A DNA stretch of 12,719 nt from CAYYOS01 sp964473355 (lineage in GTDB: Bacteria; Pseudomonadota; Gammaproteobacteria; Burkholderiales; REEB80): positions 1 through 12,719 of the forward strand of contig CAYYOS010000070.1 in the NCBI GenBank assembly GCA_964473355.1, given 5' to 3'. How positions within the stretch are numbered: position 1 is the first letter of the stretch; the number at the start of each line of letters is the position of its first letter. A model generated the notes under the pieces. That model worked only from the letters and a program-made list of their open reading frames with translations. It was not told the DNA's origin and did no database searches. The position numbers were made by a program, and so were the translations under genes. Below are positions 5,736 to 12,719 of this stretch, piece after piece.

Positions 5736-8387
5736 CTAGTCGAAAATTTTTTCCTTCAGACCTTTAGCAAGCAAGGTTTCGCACATTCCCGCAGGAACGG
5801 GGTCATTGAAATAAAATCCCTGCATATAAAACACGCCTAGGCTGTTTAGGAAACGCAAATCGGCACCGTGCTCCACGCCTTCAACGATGGTCTTAAGGTT
5901 TAGGCCATCAGACATTTGCACGATGGCTTGCATAATTCTGCGGCCGTCTTCCATGTGCAGCCGCGCAGTAAAAGACCCATCGATTTTCAAAATATCAACG
6001 GGCATTTGGTGTAGCTGAGCGAGTGCCGAATAGCCTGTGCCAAAATCGTCTATGGCAATACCTAATCCTACCTCGGACAATTCATTTAACCGCTTAGATT
6101 CGTAAGCGACATCCAACAAGGCTACGCTTTCCGTAATCTCCAAAATTAAATCGTGAGGTACCAAATTAAAACTAGACAGGCGAGCGACCAAGTTCTTTAC
6201 AAATCCGGGTGCGAAAAGTTGCGCGCGCGAAACGTTAATGGCCGCACGAGCGCTATAACCTAAATCGCGCCAGTTTCGTAGATGACGTAGGGTTTGCTCT
6301 AATACTTGGTCACCGATGTCATGGATGAGTCCCAAATGTTCGGCCATCGGAATAAAGATATCCGGCGGAATCCACCCTTGTTCCTCGTCGTGCCAGCGCG
6401 CTAACGCTTCAAAGGTGACGACTTGACCGTTGCGAGCATCGATGACCGGCTGGAAAAAAATTTGTAGCAGTTCTTCTTGCACTGCGAGCCCCAGCCGCGC
6501 TTGCAAAATGACTTTCTGCCGGTCTAACGCGGTGTCATGGATATCCCGGAAAAATTGCACATTATTACGCCCCATGCTTTTCGCGCGAAACATGGTATGG
6601 TCGGCTTGGCTCATTAATGTATCGGCGTTATCGGCGTCATCGGGAAAAATTGCGAATCCCATGCTTAGGGTAATTTTGGTTTCGATACCGTCCAAGTTCA
6701 GGGTTTGCTTTGTGGCCTCCCTCAAGCGCCCCGCGACAGCGCGGAAGTCCGCATCTTCCTTGGTATCAGCGAGCAATACTACAAATTCATCCCCGCCCCA
6801 CCGCGACAAAATGTCCGCATCCCGCAGGACGGCTTGTAGGCGGCGAGAAAGTTCCAAAAGCACGGTATCGCCAGCCTTGTGGCCCAAGGTGTCATTAATT
6901 TGTTTGAAATGATCGATGTCAATAAAGCCCAGCGCGACTTTGCTTTGATTGCGTTGCGAGCGGGCAATCGCCCGCTGTAACTGGTCCTCGAGAAGAATAC
7001 GGTTGGGCAGTTGGGTTAAGGCGTCGTGTAGCGCCATTTCCGTAATACGTTTTTCTTGCAAGTATGCAGAGGTAATATCCCGGAGAATTCCACGTAGGCT
7101 CGTTATGTGACCCAGCGAAGACGGGCTGGCCAGCAAGCGGGCTTCCACCCAGATGTACTTGCCGGCCTTTTGTAGAAATCGAAAACGCACCGCAAACGAT
7201 TGTTTTACGCCTAAAGCTAAAATCCCCAGGACAGAACTGAGATTGCTTTTATCTTCCTCGTGCACGTACTCCTGCAGAGTATGATTCTTAAAATCCGAGC
7301 CCGCCGGCTCGCCTACTAACTTGTTCCACGCTGAACTTACCGCGACTAAATTTCCCTGTGGGGTGATATCTATAACGGCCTCTTCTAACAGGTTGAGGGT
7401 TTCAAGCATGGTTTGTCGCTGAACTTCTTTCTGCATCAACAGTGTGATGTCGCGGATGAGCGCCACGATATGACGCGCATGCCCGCTCTCTGAGGGCACG
7501 GTCTGCAATCGGCCCAAGAAATACTGTTCGTCGGTTGCGGTGGCTAAATTAAACTCAACGGTTTCTGAAACCGCGCCGCCGTCGAGCAGCTTGGGTATGG
7601 CGTCTAACAAAGGGCGCGCCGCATCAGGGGGCAACACATCCACGAGTTGAGCGCCGATGGTTGTAGCGTCGAGAGAATGCAGGCCTAAGCCGGGTTTGTC
7701 CATCCAGACGTTTATGACTAAACCTTTGTTGTCATACTCAATTACAATATCCTCGGTGGCACCAACCAATGCTCGTAAGCGCAGCTCACTGGCTTTAAGG
7801 GTGCGTTGTACGCGATGACGCGATAGCGCCAAAGCTAAACCGCTGGCAATGGCGCAGAGCACATCGATTTCAATTGGTCCCAAATTCCTTTTTTCATGCG
7901 AACTAAAGAAGCTGATAAATCCTTCTAGTTCACCACTAAGCAACAGCGGGATGCATAATACGCTGTTGATGTCCCTGGTGTGAAACAGCGAGAATTCCGC
8001 AGTCGGCAATTCGACCAGATTTTTTGTTAGCACCATGCCAACGTGTAACGTGTCGCTTAATAAAGGATAATCTTCATAGGCAATCTCACGGAAGGCATAA
8101 TCCGTTAACAGGCTGGTGGAAGTCTCAGCGGACCAGGTATAACGAAGCTTAGCTATCGTGCGGAAACTACTGTCGTGCTCATTAAAAAATAACGCGCAGT
8201 GATTGGATTGCGCGGTTTCGGCTAATAGTTTTAAGACCGACGCCCAGTTATAATCGGTGAGGTCTTCAAGTAGTAACGTGGTGATTTTTCCCCACGCATC
8301 CAAATAGCGTTTATAAAGTGCAAGGTCGTTGTTTAGTCGCCGATAATTGAGATCGGCCACGGGTGAGGTGAGGGAGCTGGTGCGCAT
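5736..8387 (-). CDS. GAF-PAS-PAS-GGDEF-EAL cyclic-di-GMP signalling protein
   Basis: An 883-residue soluble sensor with both halves of c-di-GMP turnover. Order: GAF domain (about 45-195), PAS (about 203-316), PAS/PAC (about 325-445), GGDEF (about 450-613), EAL (about 630-880). The diguanylate cyclase site is intact: FIDIDHFKQINDTLGHKAGD (489-507) and RWGGDEF (529-535), with an inhibitory-site RxxD at Arg522-Asp525, five residues before GGDEF. The phosphodiesterase site also looks intact: EALARW (660-665), NVSRAQL (718-724), LEITES (749-754), IDDFGTGYSAL (779-789), KIDGSF (801-806) and EGVEH (836-840). Both activities are therefore possible, and the net direction cannot be told. No transmembrane helix or signal peptide is seen, so it should sense a cytoplasmic cue. 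ATG lies 6 nt after the stop of the YbjN-like gene with no clear ribosome binding site, suggesting coupled translation. Confidence 0.95.
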   Translation of the reverse strand: MRTSSLTSPVADLNYRRLNNDLALYKRYLDAWGKITTLLLEDLTDYNWASVLKLLAETAQSNHCALFFNEHDSSFRTIAKLRYTWSAETSTSLLTDYAFREIAYEDYPLLSDTLHVGMVLTKNLVELPTAEFSLFHTRDINSVLCIPLLLSGELEGFISFFSSHEKRNLGPIEIDVLCAIASGLALALSRHRVQRTLKASELRLRALVGATEDIVIEYDNKGLVINVWMDKPGLGLHSLDATTIGAQLVDVLPPDAARPLLDAIPKLLDGGAVSETVEFNLATATDEQYFLGRLQTVPSESGHARHIVALIRDITLLMQKEVQRQTMLETLNLLEEAVIDITPQGNLVAVSSAWNKLVGEPAGSDFKNHTLQEYVHEEDKSNLSSVLGILALGVKQSFAVRFRFLQKAGKYIWVEARLLASPSSLGHITSLRGILRDITSAYLQEKRITEMALHDALTQLPNRILLEDQLQRAIARSQRNQSKVALGFIDIDHFKQINDTLGHKAGDTVLLELSRRLQAVLRDADILSRWGGDEFVVLLADTKEDADFRAVAGRLREATKQTLNLDGIETKITLSMGFAIFPDDADNADTLMSQADHTMFRAKSMGRNNVQFFRDIHDTALDRQKVILQARLGLAVQEELLQIFFQPVIDARNGQVVTFEALARWHDEEQGWIPPDIFIPMAEHLGLIHDIGDQVLEQTLRHLRNWRDLGYSARAAINVSRAQLFAPGFVKNLVARLSSFNLVPHDLILEITESVALLDVAYESKRLNELSEVGLGIAIDDFGTGYSALAQLHQMPVDILKIDGSFTARLHMEDGRRIMQAIVQMSDGLNLKTIVEGVEHGADLRFLNSLGVFYMQGFYFNDPVPAGMCETLLAKGLKEKIFD

Positions 8388-8393
8388 AACGGG

Positions 8394-8864
8394 TTAGGTA
8401 ATCATTATCCGGCTGGGCCCATCTATTTGCTCGATGGCCTCTTTGGGTGTACCGCCGTCCAATACCGCGCGCACCCCCGGTAAGTAGCGATTGACACACT
8501 CAATGGCGAACAACACTAAGGTCTTCACCATGTCCTTGGTGAGGGTACCGCCGTTTACGTCTAAACTGTTTTTAAAATTGAGTTCACCGTCGTTCATATC
8601 CAACTCAAAGTTACCCAATGGCAAGCCATAATTGGCACGGGTAATGTAATCGGCGAGCAGCGACAGCTTGTCTTCTGCGACTGTTATGCCCTGCGGACGA
8701 AGATAAATGAGTAAGCGTTGTTTGTCGTCATGAGCGTGCACGTACATATCCAATTTGCCGTTGGGCGCTTCGATTGTCAGACTTAAAACTGGAAAGCCCT
8801 CGACCTTTTTACTTTCCAGCTGTAAATCGGTAAAACATGCGGAAGCGGTATCAATCAAACTCAT
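8394..8864 (-). CDS. YbjN-domain protein
   Basis: A 156-residue protein recognised as YbjN-like (the family annotated as putative sensory transduction regulators, with a fold like type III secretion chaperones). Family-like features are an N-terminal helix and beta-strands carrying FPVLSLTIEAPNG (24-36), the central YITRANYGLPLGNFELDMND segment (73-92), the GELNFKNSLDV strand (93-103), and a C-terminal helix with FAIECVNRYLPGVRAVLDGG. There is no signal peptide or membrane segment. No catalytic residues are expected or seen; a protein-binding role is the usual assumption. The start is supported by an AGGGG-type ribosome binding site inside the end of rsmA, with only 2 nt between the rsmA stop and ATG. 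The downstream GGDEF-EAL gene follows after 6 nt, so the two are probably co-expressed. The molecular function is unknown. Confidence 0.8.
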   Translation of the reverse strand: MSLIDTASACFTDLQLESKKVEGFPVLSLTIEAPNGKLDMYVHAHDDKQRLLIYLRPQGITVAEDKLSLLADYITRANYGLPLGNFELDMNDGELNFKNSLDVNGGTLTKDMVKTLVLFAIECVNRYLPGVRAVLDGGTPKEAIEQIDGPSRIMIT

Positions 8865-8866
8865 GA

Positions 8867-9688
8867 CTAAACCCCTTTAAGCAAACCAGCAGCAGCTGTG
8901 CCCTGCATTTCGGAAACTCGTTTCCGGCCGTGCAGATAATTGGCCATTGTGACGAAATTCTCTAATGGCAGATCCTGGGCGCGCTGTTGGGCGTCTATGC
9001 CGAGGTGATTAAAATCGGAAACAGAAAAAAGTTCGCGCAAGTTATTTAATAGTGTTTTGCGCCGTTTAGCAAAAGCGGCAAAAACGACTTGCGAAAATAA
9101 TGTTTCATCTTTAGCGACGATGCCCGGTGTGATGGGAATTAAGCGAACAAAGGCAGATTCGACTTTAGGGGATGGACGAAAGCTAGCTGGAGCGATGGTA
9201 AACAGCCATTCTATTGCAAATCGATACTGTAGCATGACGGATAGTTTGCTATATTCCGCGGTAGAAGGATTGGCCACCATTCGCGTTACCACCTCTTTTT
9301 GCAGCATGACATGCAAATCTTTTATATTAGAGTTAAAAGCAATTAAATGGAATAGTAAGGGCGTGGATATATTATAGGGTAGATTGCCGACTATGCGCAG
9401 ATTTCCGCCTAATTTCGAGAAATCAAATTTTAAGACATCCGCCTCATGAATGACTACTTGTTGAGCCGAATATTGGGTTTTAAGTTCTTGCACGATATCG
9501 CGATCAATCTCTACCAGCTCCAGTTGCGTTGTGACCTTAGCTAAGGGCCGAGTAAGGGCGCCCATACCGGGGCCAATCTCTACGATGTGATCGCTGGCTT
9601 GGGGGTGTATGGCTGCTACAATTTTTGCAATAGCGCTGGGATCTTCTAAAAAATTTTGGCCAAACCGCTTCCGTGGAATATGTCTCAC
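8867..9688 (-). CDS. rsmA: 16S rRNA (A1518/A1519-N6)-dimethyltransferase
   Basis: RsmA (KsgA) dimethylates two adjacent adenines near the 3' end of 16S rRNA using S-adenosylmethionine, a late step in 30S maturation. The 273-residue protein starts with RKRFGQNFL (6-14), then the SAM-binding VEIGPGMGALT (36-46), acidic ELVEIDRD (57-64), EADVL (82-86), the target-adenine NLPYN motif (102-106), and the C-terminal SFRPSPKVESAFVRL and FAKRRKTLLNNLR blocks. The start is GTG, overlapping the pdxA stop as GTGA, so translation is coupled to pdxA; starting here gives the normal N-terminus. About 15 residues after the usual LHGRKR end are poorly conserved. Gene order pdxA-rsmA is the common proteobacterial arrangement. 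Confidence 0.97.
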   Translation of the reverse strand: MRHIPRKRFGQNFLEDPSAIAKIVAAIHPQASDHIVEIGPGMGALTRPLAKVTTQLELVEIDRDIVQELKTQYSAQQVVIHEADVLKFDFSKLGGNLRIVGNLPYNISTPLLFHLIAFNSNIKDLHVMLQKEVVTRMVANPSTAEYSKLSVMLQYRFAIEWLFTIAPASFRPSPKVESAFVRLIPITPGIVAKDETLFSQVVFAAFAKRRKTLLNNLRELFSVSDFNHLGIDAQQRAQDLPLENFVTMANYLHGRKRVSEMQGTAAAGLLKGV

Positions 9689-10692
9689 GTGCGTCGCTCC
9701 GCCAACTCTCCCGCGAGTTTAATCGCTGCGAGCAAGCTCCCCGTGTCGATGTTGCCCGTACCGGCCAGACTCAAAGCTGTACCATGATCGACCGAAGTCC
9801 GGATGACGGGAATGCCCAAGGTCACGTTAACCGCCTTGCCAAAACTGGCGTATTTAAGGACCGGTAATCCTTGATCGTGGTACATCGCGAGGACGCAATC
9901 TACCTCCTGCAAAAACACCGGATTAAACAAGGTATCCGCGGGCAAGGGGCCGGAGAGTCGCATACCCGTTTTACGCAAGCGCTGCATCACTGGTGTGATG
10001 ATCTCGATTTCTTCGCGCCCCAAATACCCGGACTCGCCCGCGTGGGGATTTAAGCCCGCCACTGCAATATGTGGATTGGGAATGTTAAAGCGGCTTTGTA
10101 AATCATGCACCAGTACCCCTAATGTCGATTCTAATTTCTCCGCAGTGATGACAGCGGCAACCGAACTTAATGGTAGATGGGTGGTTTGCAATGCAACTCG
10201 CATGCCCGTGCCAACTAACATCATGACAACGTGCGGGGCGTTAGTATGGGCGGCAATATATTCAGTGTGGCCGCTAAAAGTAAATCCCGCATCGTTAATG
10301 ACGCCCTTGTGCACCGGTGCCGTGACTATACCGGCAAACTGCCCGGCTAAAGTAGCCTCCATAGCGGCATCCAGCATGGCCAATACGTAAGGGCTATTAG
10401 CCGGTGCTAACACACCTGGATGACTAGGCGCGCGCAAAGGAAAATGCCTTACTTCCAATATACGGTGATCGGTGGGGCGCGGTTGACCGGCACAGTAGTC
10501 TTGAATTTGCAAATGGATTTGGCGTAGGGCGGCGCGAGCGCGCAATAAGTCCTTGTCCGCGAAAATAACTACCCGTGCGGGCAGATTGAGTTGCGATAAC
10601 AGCACACACAGATCGGGGCCGATACCCGCAGGTTCACCGGAGGTGAGGGCAAGGGGAGCGTGGGCGGTAGAGTGAGCATGGGAACCGAGCAT
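9685..10692 (-). CDS. pdxA: 4-hydroxythreonine-4-phosphate dehydrogenase
   Basis: PdxA oxidises 4-phosphohydroxy-L-threonine with NAD(P) in the DXP-dependent route to pyridoxal 5'-phosphate. From the chosen start it has 335 residues, close to the 329 of E. coli. Visible motifs are LTSGEPAGIGPDL (16-28), TAPVHKGVIND (124-134), SGHTEY (140-145), TTHLPL (170-176), GLNPHAGESG (213-222), PLPADTLF (249-256), AMYHDQGLPVLKY (269-281) and IRTSVDHGTAL (297-307). His172, His217 and His272 fit the three metal ligands of the family. I chose ATG 10692, with GAGGT about 10 nt upstream; an in-frame GTG at 10713 would add seven residues with no better ribosome binding site. It lies between surA and rsmA, as in many proteobacteria. 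Confidence 0.95.
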   Translation of the reverse strand: MLGSHAHSTAHAPLALTSGEPAGIGPDLCVLLSQLNLPARVVIFADKDLLRARAALRQIHLQIQDYCAGQPRPTDHRILEVRHFPLRAPSHPGVLAPANSPYVLAMLDAAMEATLAGQFAGIVTAPVHKGVINDAGFTFSGHTEYIAAHTNAPHVVMMLVGTGMRVALQTTHLPLSSVAAVITAEKLESTLGVLVHDLQSRFNIPNPHIAVAGLNPHAGESGYLGREEIEIITPVMQRLRKTGMRLSGPLPADTLFNPVFLQEVDCVLAMYHDQGLPVLKYASFGKAVNVTLGIPVIRTSVDHGTALSLAGTGNIDTGSLLAAIKLAGELAERRT

Positions 10693-10728
10693 AGCAAATT
10701 CTACCTCATGCACGTAACGCCCGCATGT

Positions 10729-10754
10729 TAAGCCCCGGGCTTATTAACGGGGCT
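10729..10754. other. GC-rich hairpin between surA and pdxA
   Basis: Two overlapping stems are possible in the surA-pdxA gap. AGCCCC (10731-10736) pairs with GGGGCT (10749-10754) over a 12-nt loop. Alternatively TAAGCCC (10729-10735) is the exact complement of GGGCTTA (10737-10743), a near-perfect palindrome with one central C. On the transcribed (minus) strand the stem is preceded, not followed, by a T run, so it does not look like a terminator of surA. The two foldings are mutually exclusive because they share the AGCCC arm. It could be a processing or attenuation element, or have no function. Confidence 0.4.
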
Positions 10755-10794
10755 AAAAATTTCTTTCGTTTTTGTCGGGGCGGCGAATGAGCTG

Positions 10795-12123
10795 CTAAAA
10801 CTTTTCTTCCAAGCGATACTCAACATAAGCCCGATCGCGCAATTGCCGCAGCCATTCTTGATAGGCTTCCTCGGACTTGCGAGCGCGAATCTCGTTACGG
10901 GCAGATAGCCTTTGACGTTCGCCTGAGACGTCTTCAGTGCGTCGTTCTAACACCTGAATCAAGTGCCAGCCGAATGGCGTTTGGACGGGTTCGCTAATTT
11001 GGTTTATTTTTAAAGCAGCGACCGCCGCTTCGAAGGGTGGGACGGTGTCTCCCGGAGAAAGCCAACCTAATTCCCCGCCGCGGCTTGCAGAGGGATCCTC
11101 GGAATGGAGTCGGGCAATTTGAGCGAAGTCCGCGCCGTTATCCAGACGTTCTTTTAATTGTACTAACCGGTATTTCGCATCGTTTTCCGAAACCAGTTCA
11201 TTGGATTTGATCAAAATATGCCTCACCCGGCTTTGTTGCACAACAAGCGGGGCATCTTTGCCGCGCTTGCCCAGCAATTTAACGATATGAAAACCGTTGG
11301 GGCTGCGCAAGACGCCGCTTATTTGTTCAGGCTGTAGCTTTGCCAAGGCATCCAAAAATATAGCTGGAATCTGTCCGCCTGGGCGCCAGCCCACCACTCC
11401 CCCTTTGAGTGCGTCGGGCGCGTCGGAATAGCTGGCAGCCACCTGACCAAAATCAGCACCGTTTTTCAATTCAGCTAAAGCGGCTTCGGCACGCTTCCTT
11501 CTTTCCTGTAATTGTTCAGGTGTCGCTTGCTCCGGTACGCGCACAAGAATTTGCGCCAAATTGTAGTCAACATCCGCACCCTGCTGAGCGGCCGCCGTCT
11601 TTAAAAATTGATCAATTTCATTTTCGCTAATAAGCAGTCGATTATCGATATCCCGTTCCCGCAGTCGCACTAAAATAATTTCATTGCGGATATCTTCGCG
11701 AAATTTGTTGAAATTAATCCCCTCTTTTTCCACAGCTTGACGAAACTCTGCCACGGTTAATTTGTTTTCCTCGGCTATCTTTTGTAGGGCCGTGGCCAGT
11801 TGCGTGTCGTCCACCTTAATCCCCGTTTCTTTGGCAAGCTGAAGTTGCGCTCTGTCCATAATCATGCGTTCCAAAACTTGCTTCTCAATGACAGCGCGTT
11901 GCGGCAAAGGAGTGCCTTGTCTCTGTAGTTGCTGTATAACCGTGCGCGTTCGGTCATTTAATTCGTAGAGGGTTATGGGTTCTTCGTTGACGATAGCCAC
12001 GATGCGATCCACAGGAATAATCTTACGCTTAGCCGCGGTCTGCGCGTAGGCGGGCCCGCCCGAGAGAGTCAGAATTAAAGCAAAAATAGTGGAGCTAAGG
12101 AACAAACGGGTCATTTTTGGCAT
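10795..12123 (-). CDS. surA: Periplasmic chaperone / peptidyl-prolyl isomerase SurA
   Basis: SurA escorts unfolded outer-membrane proteins across the periplasm to the BAM machinery; LptD is a known client in E. coli. From the chosen ATG it has 442 residues (E. coli 428). A signal peptide has basic residues PKMTR, a hydrophobic core to about residue 21, and cleavage after PAYA (24-27). The N-terminal chaperone domain (about 36-170) begins DRIVAIVNEEPITLYEL. Two parvulin domains follow: PPIC-1 at about 186-286 (AQILVRVPE to GFHIVKLLGKR) and PPIC-2 at about 301-393 (RHILIKSNE to GWHLIQVLERR). A C-terminal helix ends the protein. ATG 12123 gives a compact signal peptide; in-frame ATGs at 12174, 12135 and 12114 are alternatives and none has a strong ribosome binding site. 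It overlaps the end of lptD by 29 nt, pointing to coupled translation. Confidence 0.95.
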   Translation of the reverse strand: MPKMTRLFLSSTIFALILTLSGGPAYAQTAAKRKIIPVDRIVAIVNEEPITLYELNDRTRTVIQQLQRQGTPLPQRAVIEKQVLERMIMDRAQLQLAKETGIKVDDTQLATALQKIAEENKLTVAEFRQAVEKEGINFNKFREDIRNEIILVRLRERDIDNRLLISENEIDQFLKTAAAQQGADVDYNLAQILVRVPEQATPEQLQERRKRAEAALAELKNGADFGQVAASYSDAPDALKGGVVGWRPGGQIPAIFLDALAKLQPEQISGVLRSPNGFHIVKLLGKRGKDAPLVVQQSRVRHILIKSNELVSENDAKYRLVQLKERLDNGADFAQIARLHSEDPSASRGGELGWLSPGDTVPPFEAAVAALKINQISEPVQTPFGWHLIQVLERRTEDVSGERQRLSARNEIRARKSEEAYQEWLRQLRDRAYVEYRLEEKF

Positions 12124-12719
12124 AAGGTATCTCATCAGATTTGGTGTAACCGGAAATATTTTGGCGCAGTACATCCAGGGGATTAGGCCCTAAACGGCTT
12201 AAACCGTTCAATTCTAGCTGAACAAAAATGGAGTCGCTTTCTTTGCCGGTGGCGGTGGCAAAACGGTGCGCGACGGCGCGTATGGCCCAGCAACCGGCAT
12301 TATATTCCACGCCTACTAACGCTTCCAAAATCTTATGGTCTTGTAAGGAATAATTCCAACGCGCCAAGCCATAAAAATTATTAAATAAAGGCCATTGGGC
12401 GGAGAGGTCCACTTGTTCCAATGTATTGCGGGTAAAGCGATATCCGAGATTTAAAACTTTACCCACTTGTGGCTGGTAGCGTAATGCTGCGCTTAATTTT
12501 TCCGAGCGGTCCTGGTGCGTATTGTATTGTATGCCACCCTCAATCACCCAGGATGGGAGTATGCGCGCGCTAATAGCAGCGAGAACATCGGACGATTCAC
12601 GGGTGCGCGCTTCAGAGGCCAGCGTGACCCGTTGCCGGTCAAAATAAAAGCGTTGCGCCAAAGTACCCCGAAGTACCTCTTGGCCATTAGATTCCAGTAA
12701 TCGGGAAGTCAGCGCTAGC
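12095..12719 (-). CDS. lptD: LPS-assembly protein LptD, C-terminal part
   Basis: The last 207 residues of the outer-membrane LPS translocon barrel, which runs off the right edge of the window. The frame is open to the edge, so the 5' part lies beyond it. Recognisable are RLLESNGQEVLRGTLAQRFYF-type beginnings, then a run of alternating beta-strands of the barrel (GYRFTRNTLEQVDLSAQWP, YGLARWNYSL, EALVGVEYNAGCWAIRAVAHR), then the family's C-terminal signature LNGLSRLGPNPLDVLRQNISGY followed by a short polar tail. A single cysteine (GCWAIR) is present where E. coli LptD has the adjacent Cys724-Cys725 pair used for its interdomain disulfides. It is upstream of surA, which chaperones it, and overlaps it by 29 nt. 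Confidence 0.93.
   Translation of the reverse strand, partial: LALTSRLLESNGQEVLRGTLAQRFYFDRQRVTLASEARTRESSDVLAAISARILPSWVIEGGIQYNTHQDRSEKLSAALRYQPQVGKVLNLGYRFTRNTLEQVDLSAQWPLFNNFYGLARWNYSLQDHKILEALVGVEYNAGCWAIRAVAHRFATATGKESDSIFVQLELNGLSRLGPNPLDVLRQNISGYTKSDEIPYAKNDPFVP

Noticed and set aside
6430..6912. Plus-strand 160-codon open frame inside the GGDEF-EAL gene
   Set aside because: It is the antisense of strongly conserved GGDEF and EAL coding sequence, with low-complexity Ser/Arg composition and no recognisable domain.
9057..10390. Plus-strand open frames opposite rsmA and pdxA (9057-9377, 9995-10390)
   Set aside because: Both are antisense shadows of conserved enzymes with all motifs on the minus strand.

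Overview
The window reads as a chromosomal housekeeping segment of a Gram-negative proteobacterium, most likely a betaproteobacterium. This rests on gene order and on protein wording recalled from the families: a glyQ-glyS-gmhB-plsC-metallopeptidase run, and the outer-membrane cluster lptD-surA-pdxA-rsmA. No search was run, so the class is an inference. Base composition looks even across the coding regions, and I see no insertion sequence, integrase, tRNA, rRNA or CRISPR array.

Layout. Positions 1-169 are non-coding, with an imperfect palindromic element and a short 7-bp tandem repeat. A small secreted DsrE-like protein is on the minus strand (170-652), divergent from a five-gene plus-strand operon at 702-5611. 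That operon encodes both glycyl-tRNA synthetase subunits (glyQ, glyS), the heptose-bisphosphate phosphatase GmhB, a PlsC-type acyltransferase and a YgjP/DUF45 zinc metallopeptidase. Every junction in it is an overlap of 1 or 4 nt if the ATGA start is taken for the last gene. A 124-nt convergent gap follows. The rest is a minus-strand series, in transcription order: lptD (3' end only), surA, pdxA, rsmA, a YbjN-family gene, and a large GAF-PAS-PAS-GGDEF-EAL cyclic-di-GMP protein (12719 down to 5736).

How the genes fit together. The plus operon mixes translation (GlyQS) with envelope precursor supply: GmhB for LPS core heptose and PlsC for phosphatidic acid. The minus operon builds the outer membrane (LptD inserts LPS, SurA chaperones beta-barrels including LptD), makes pyridoxal phosphate (PdxA) and matures 16S rRNA (RsmA). 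The last two genes are the least ordinary part: a YbjN-like protein and a c-di-GMP synthase/phosphodiesterase sit 2 nt and 6 nt behind their upstream neighbours, so they are probably co-transcribed with, or coupled to, the outer-membrane operon.

I did not find a clearly new system. The best candidates for follow-up are the YbjN/c-di-GMP pair on the lptD-surA-pdxA-rsmA operon and the repeat element at the left edge.
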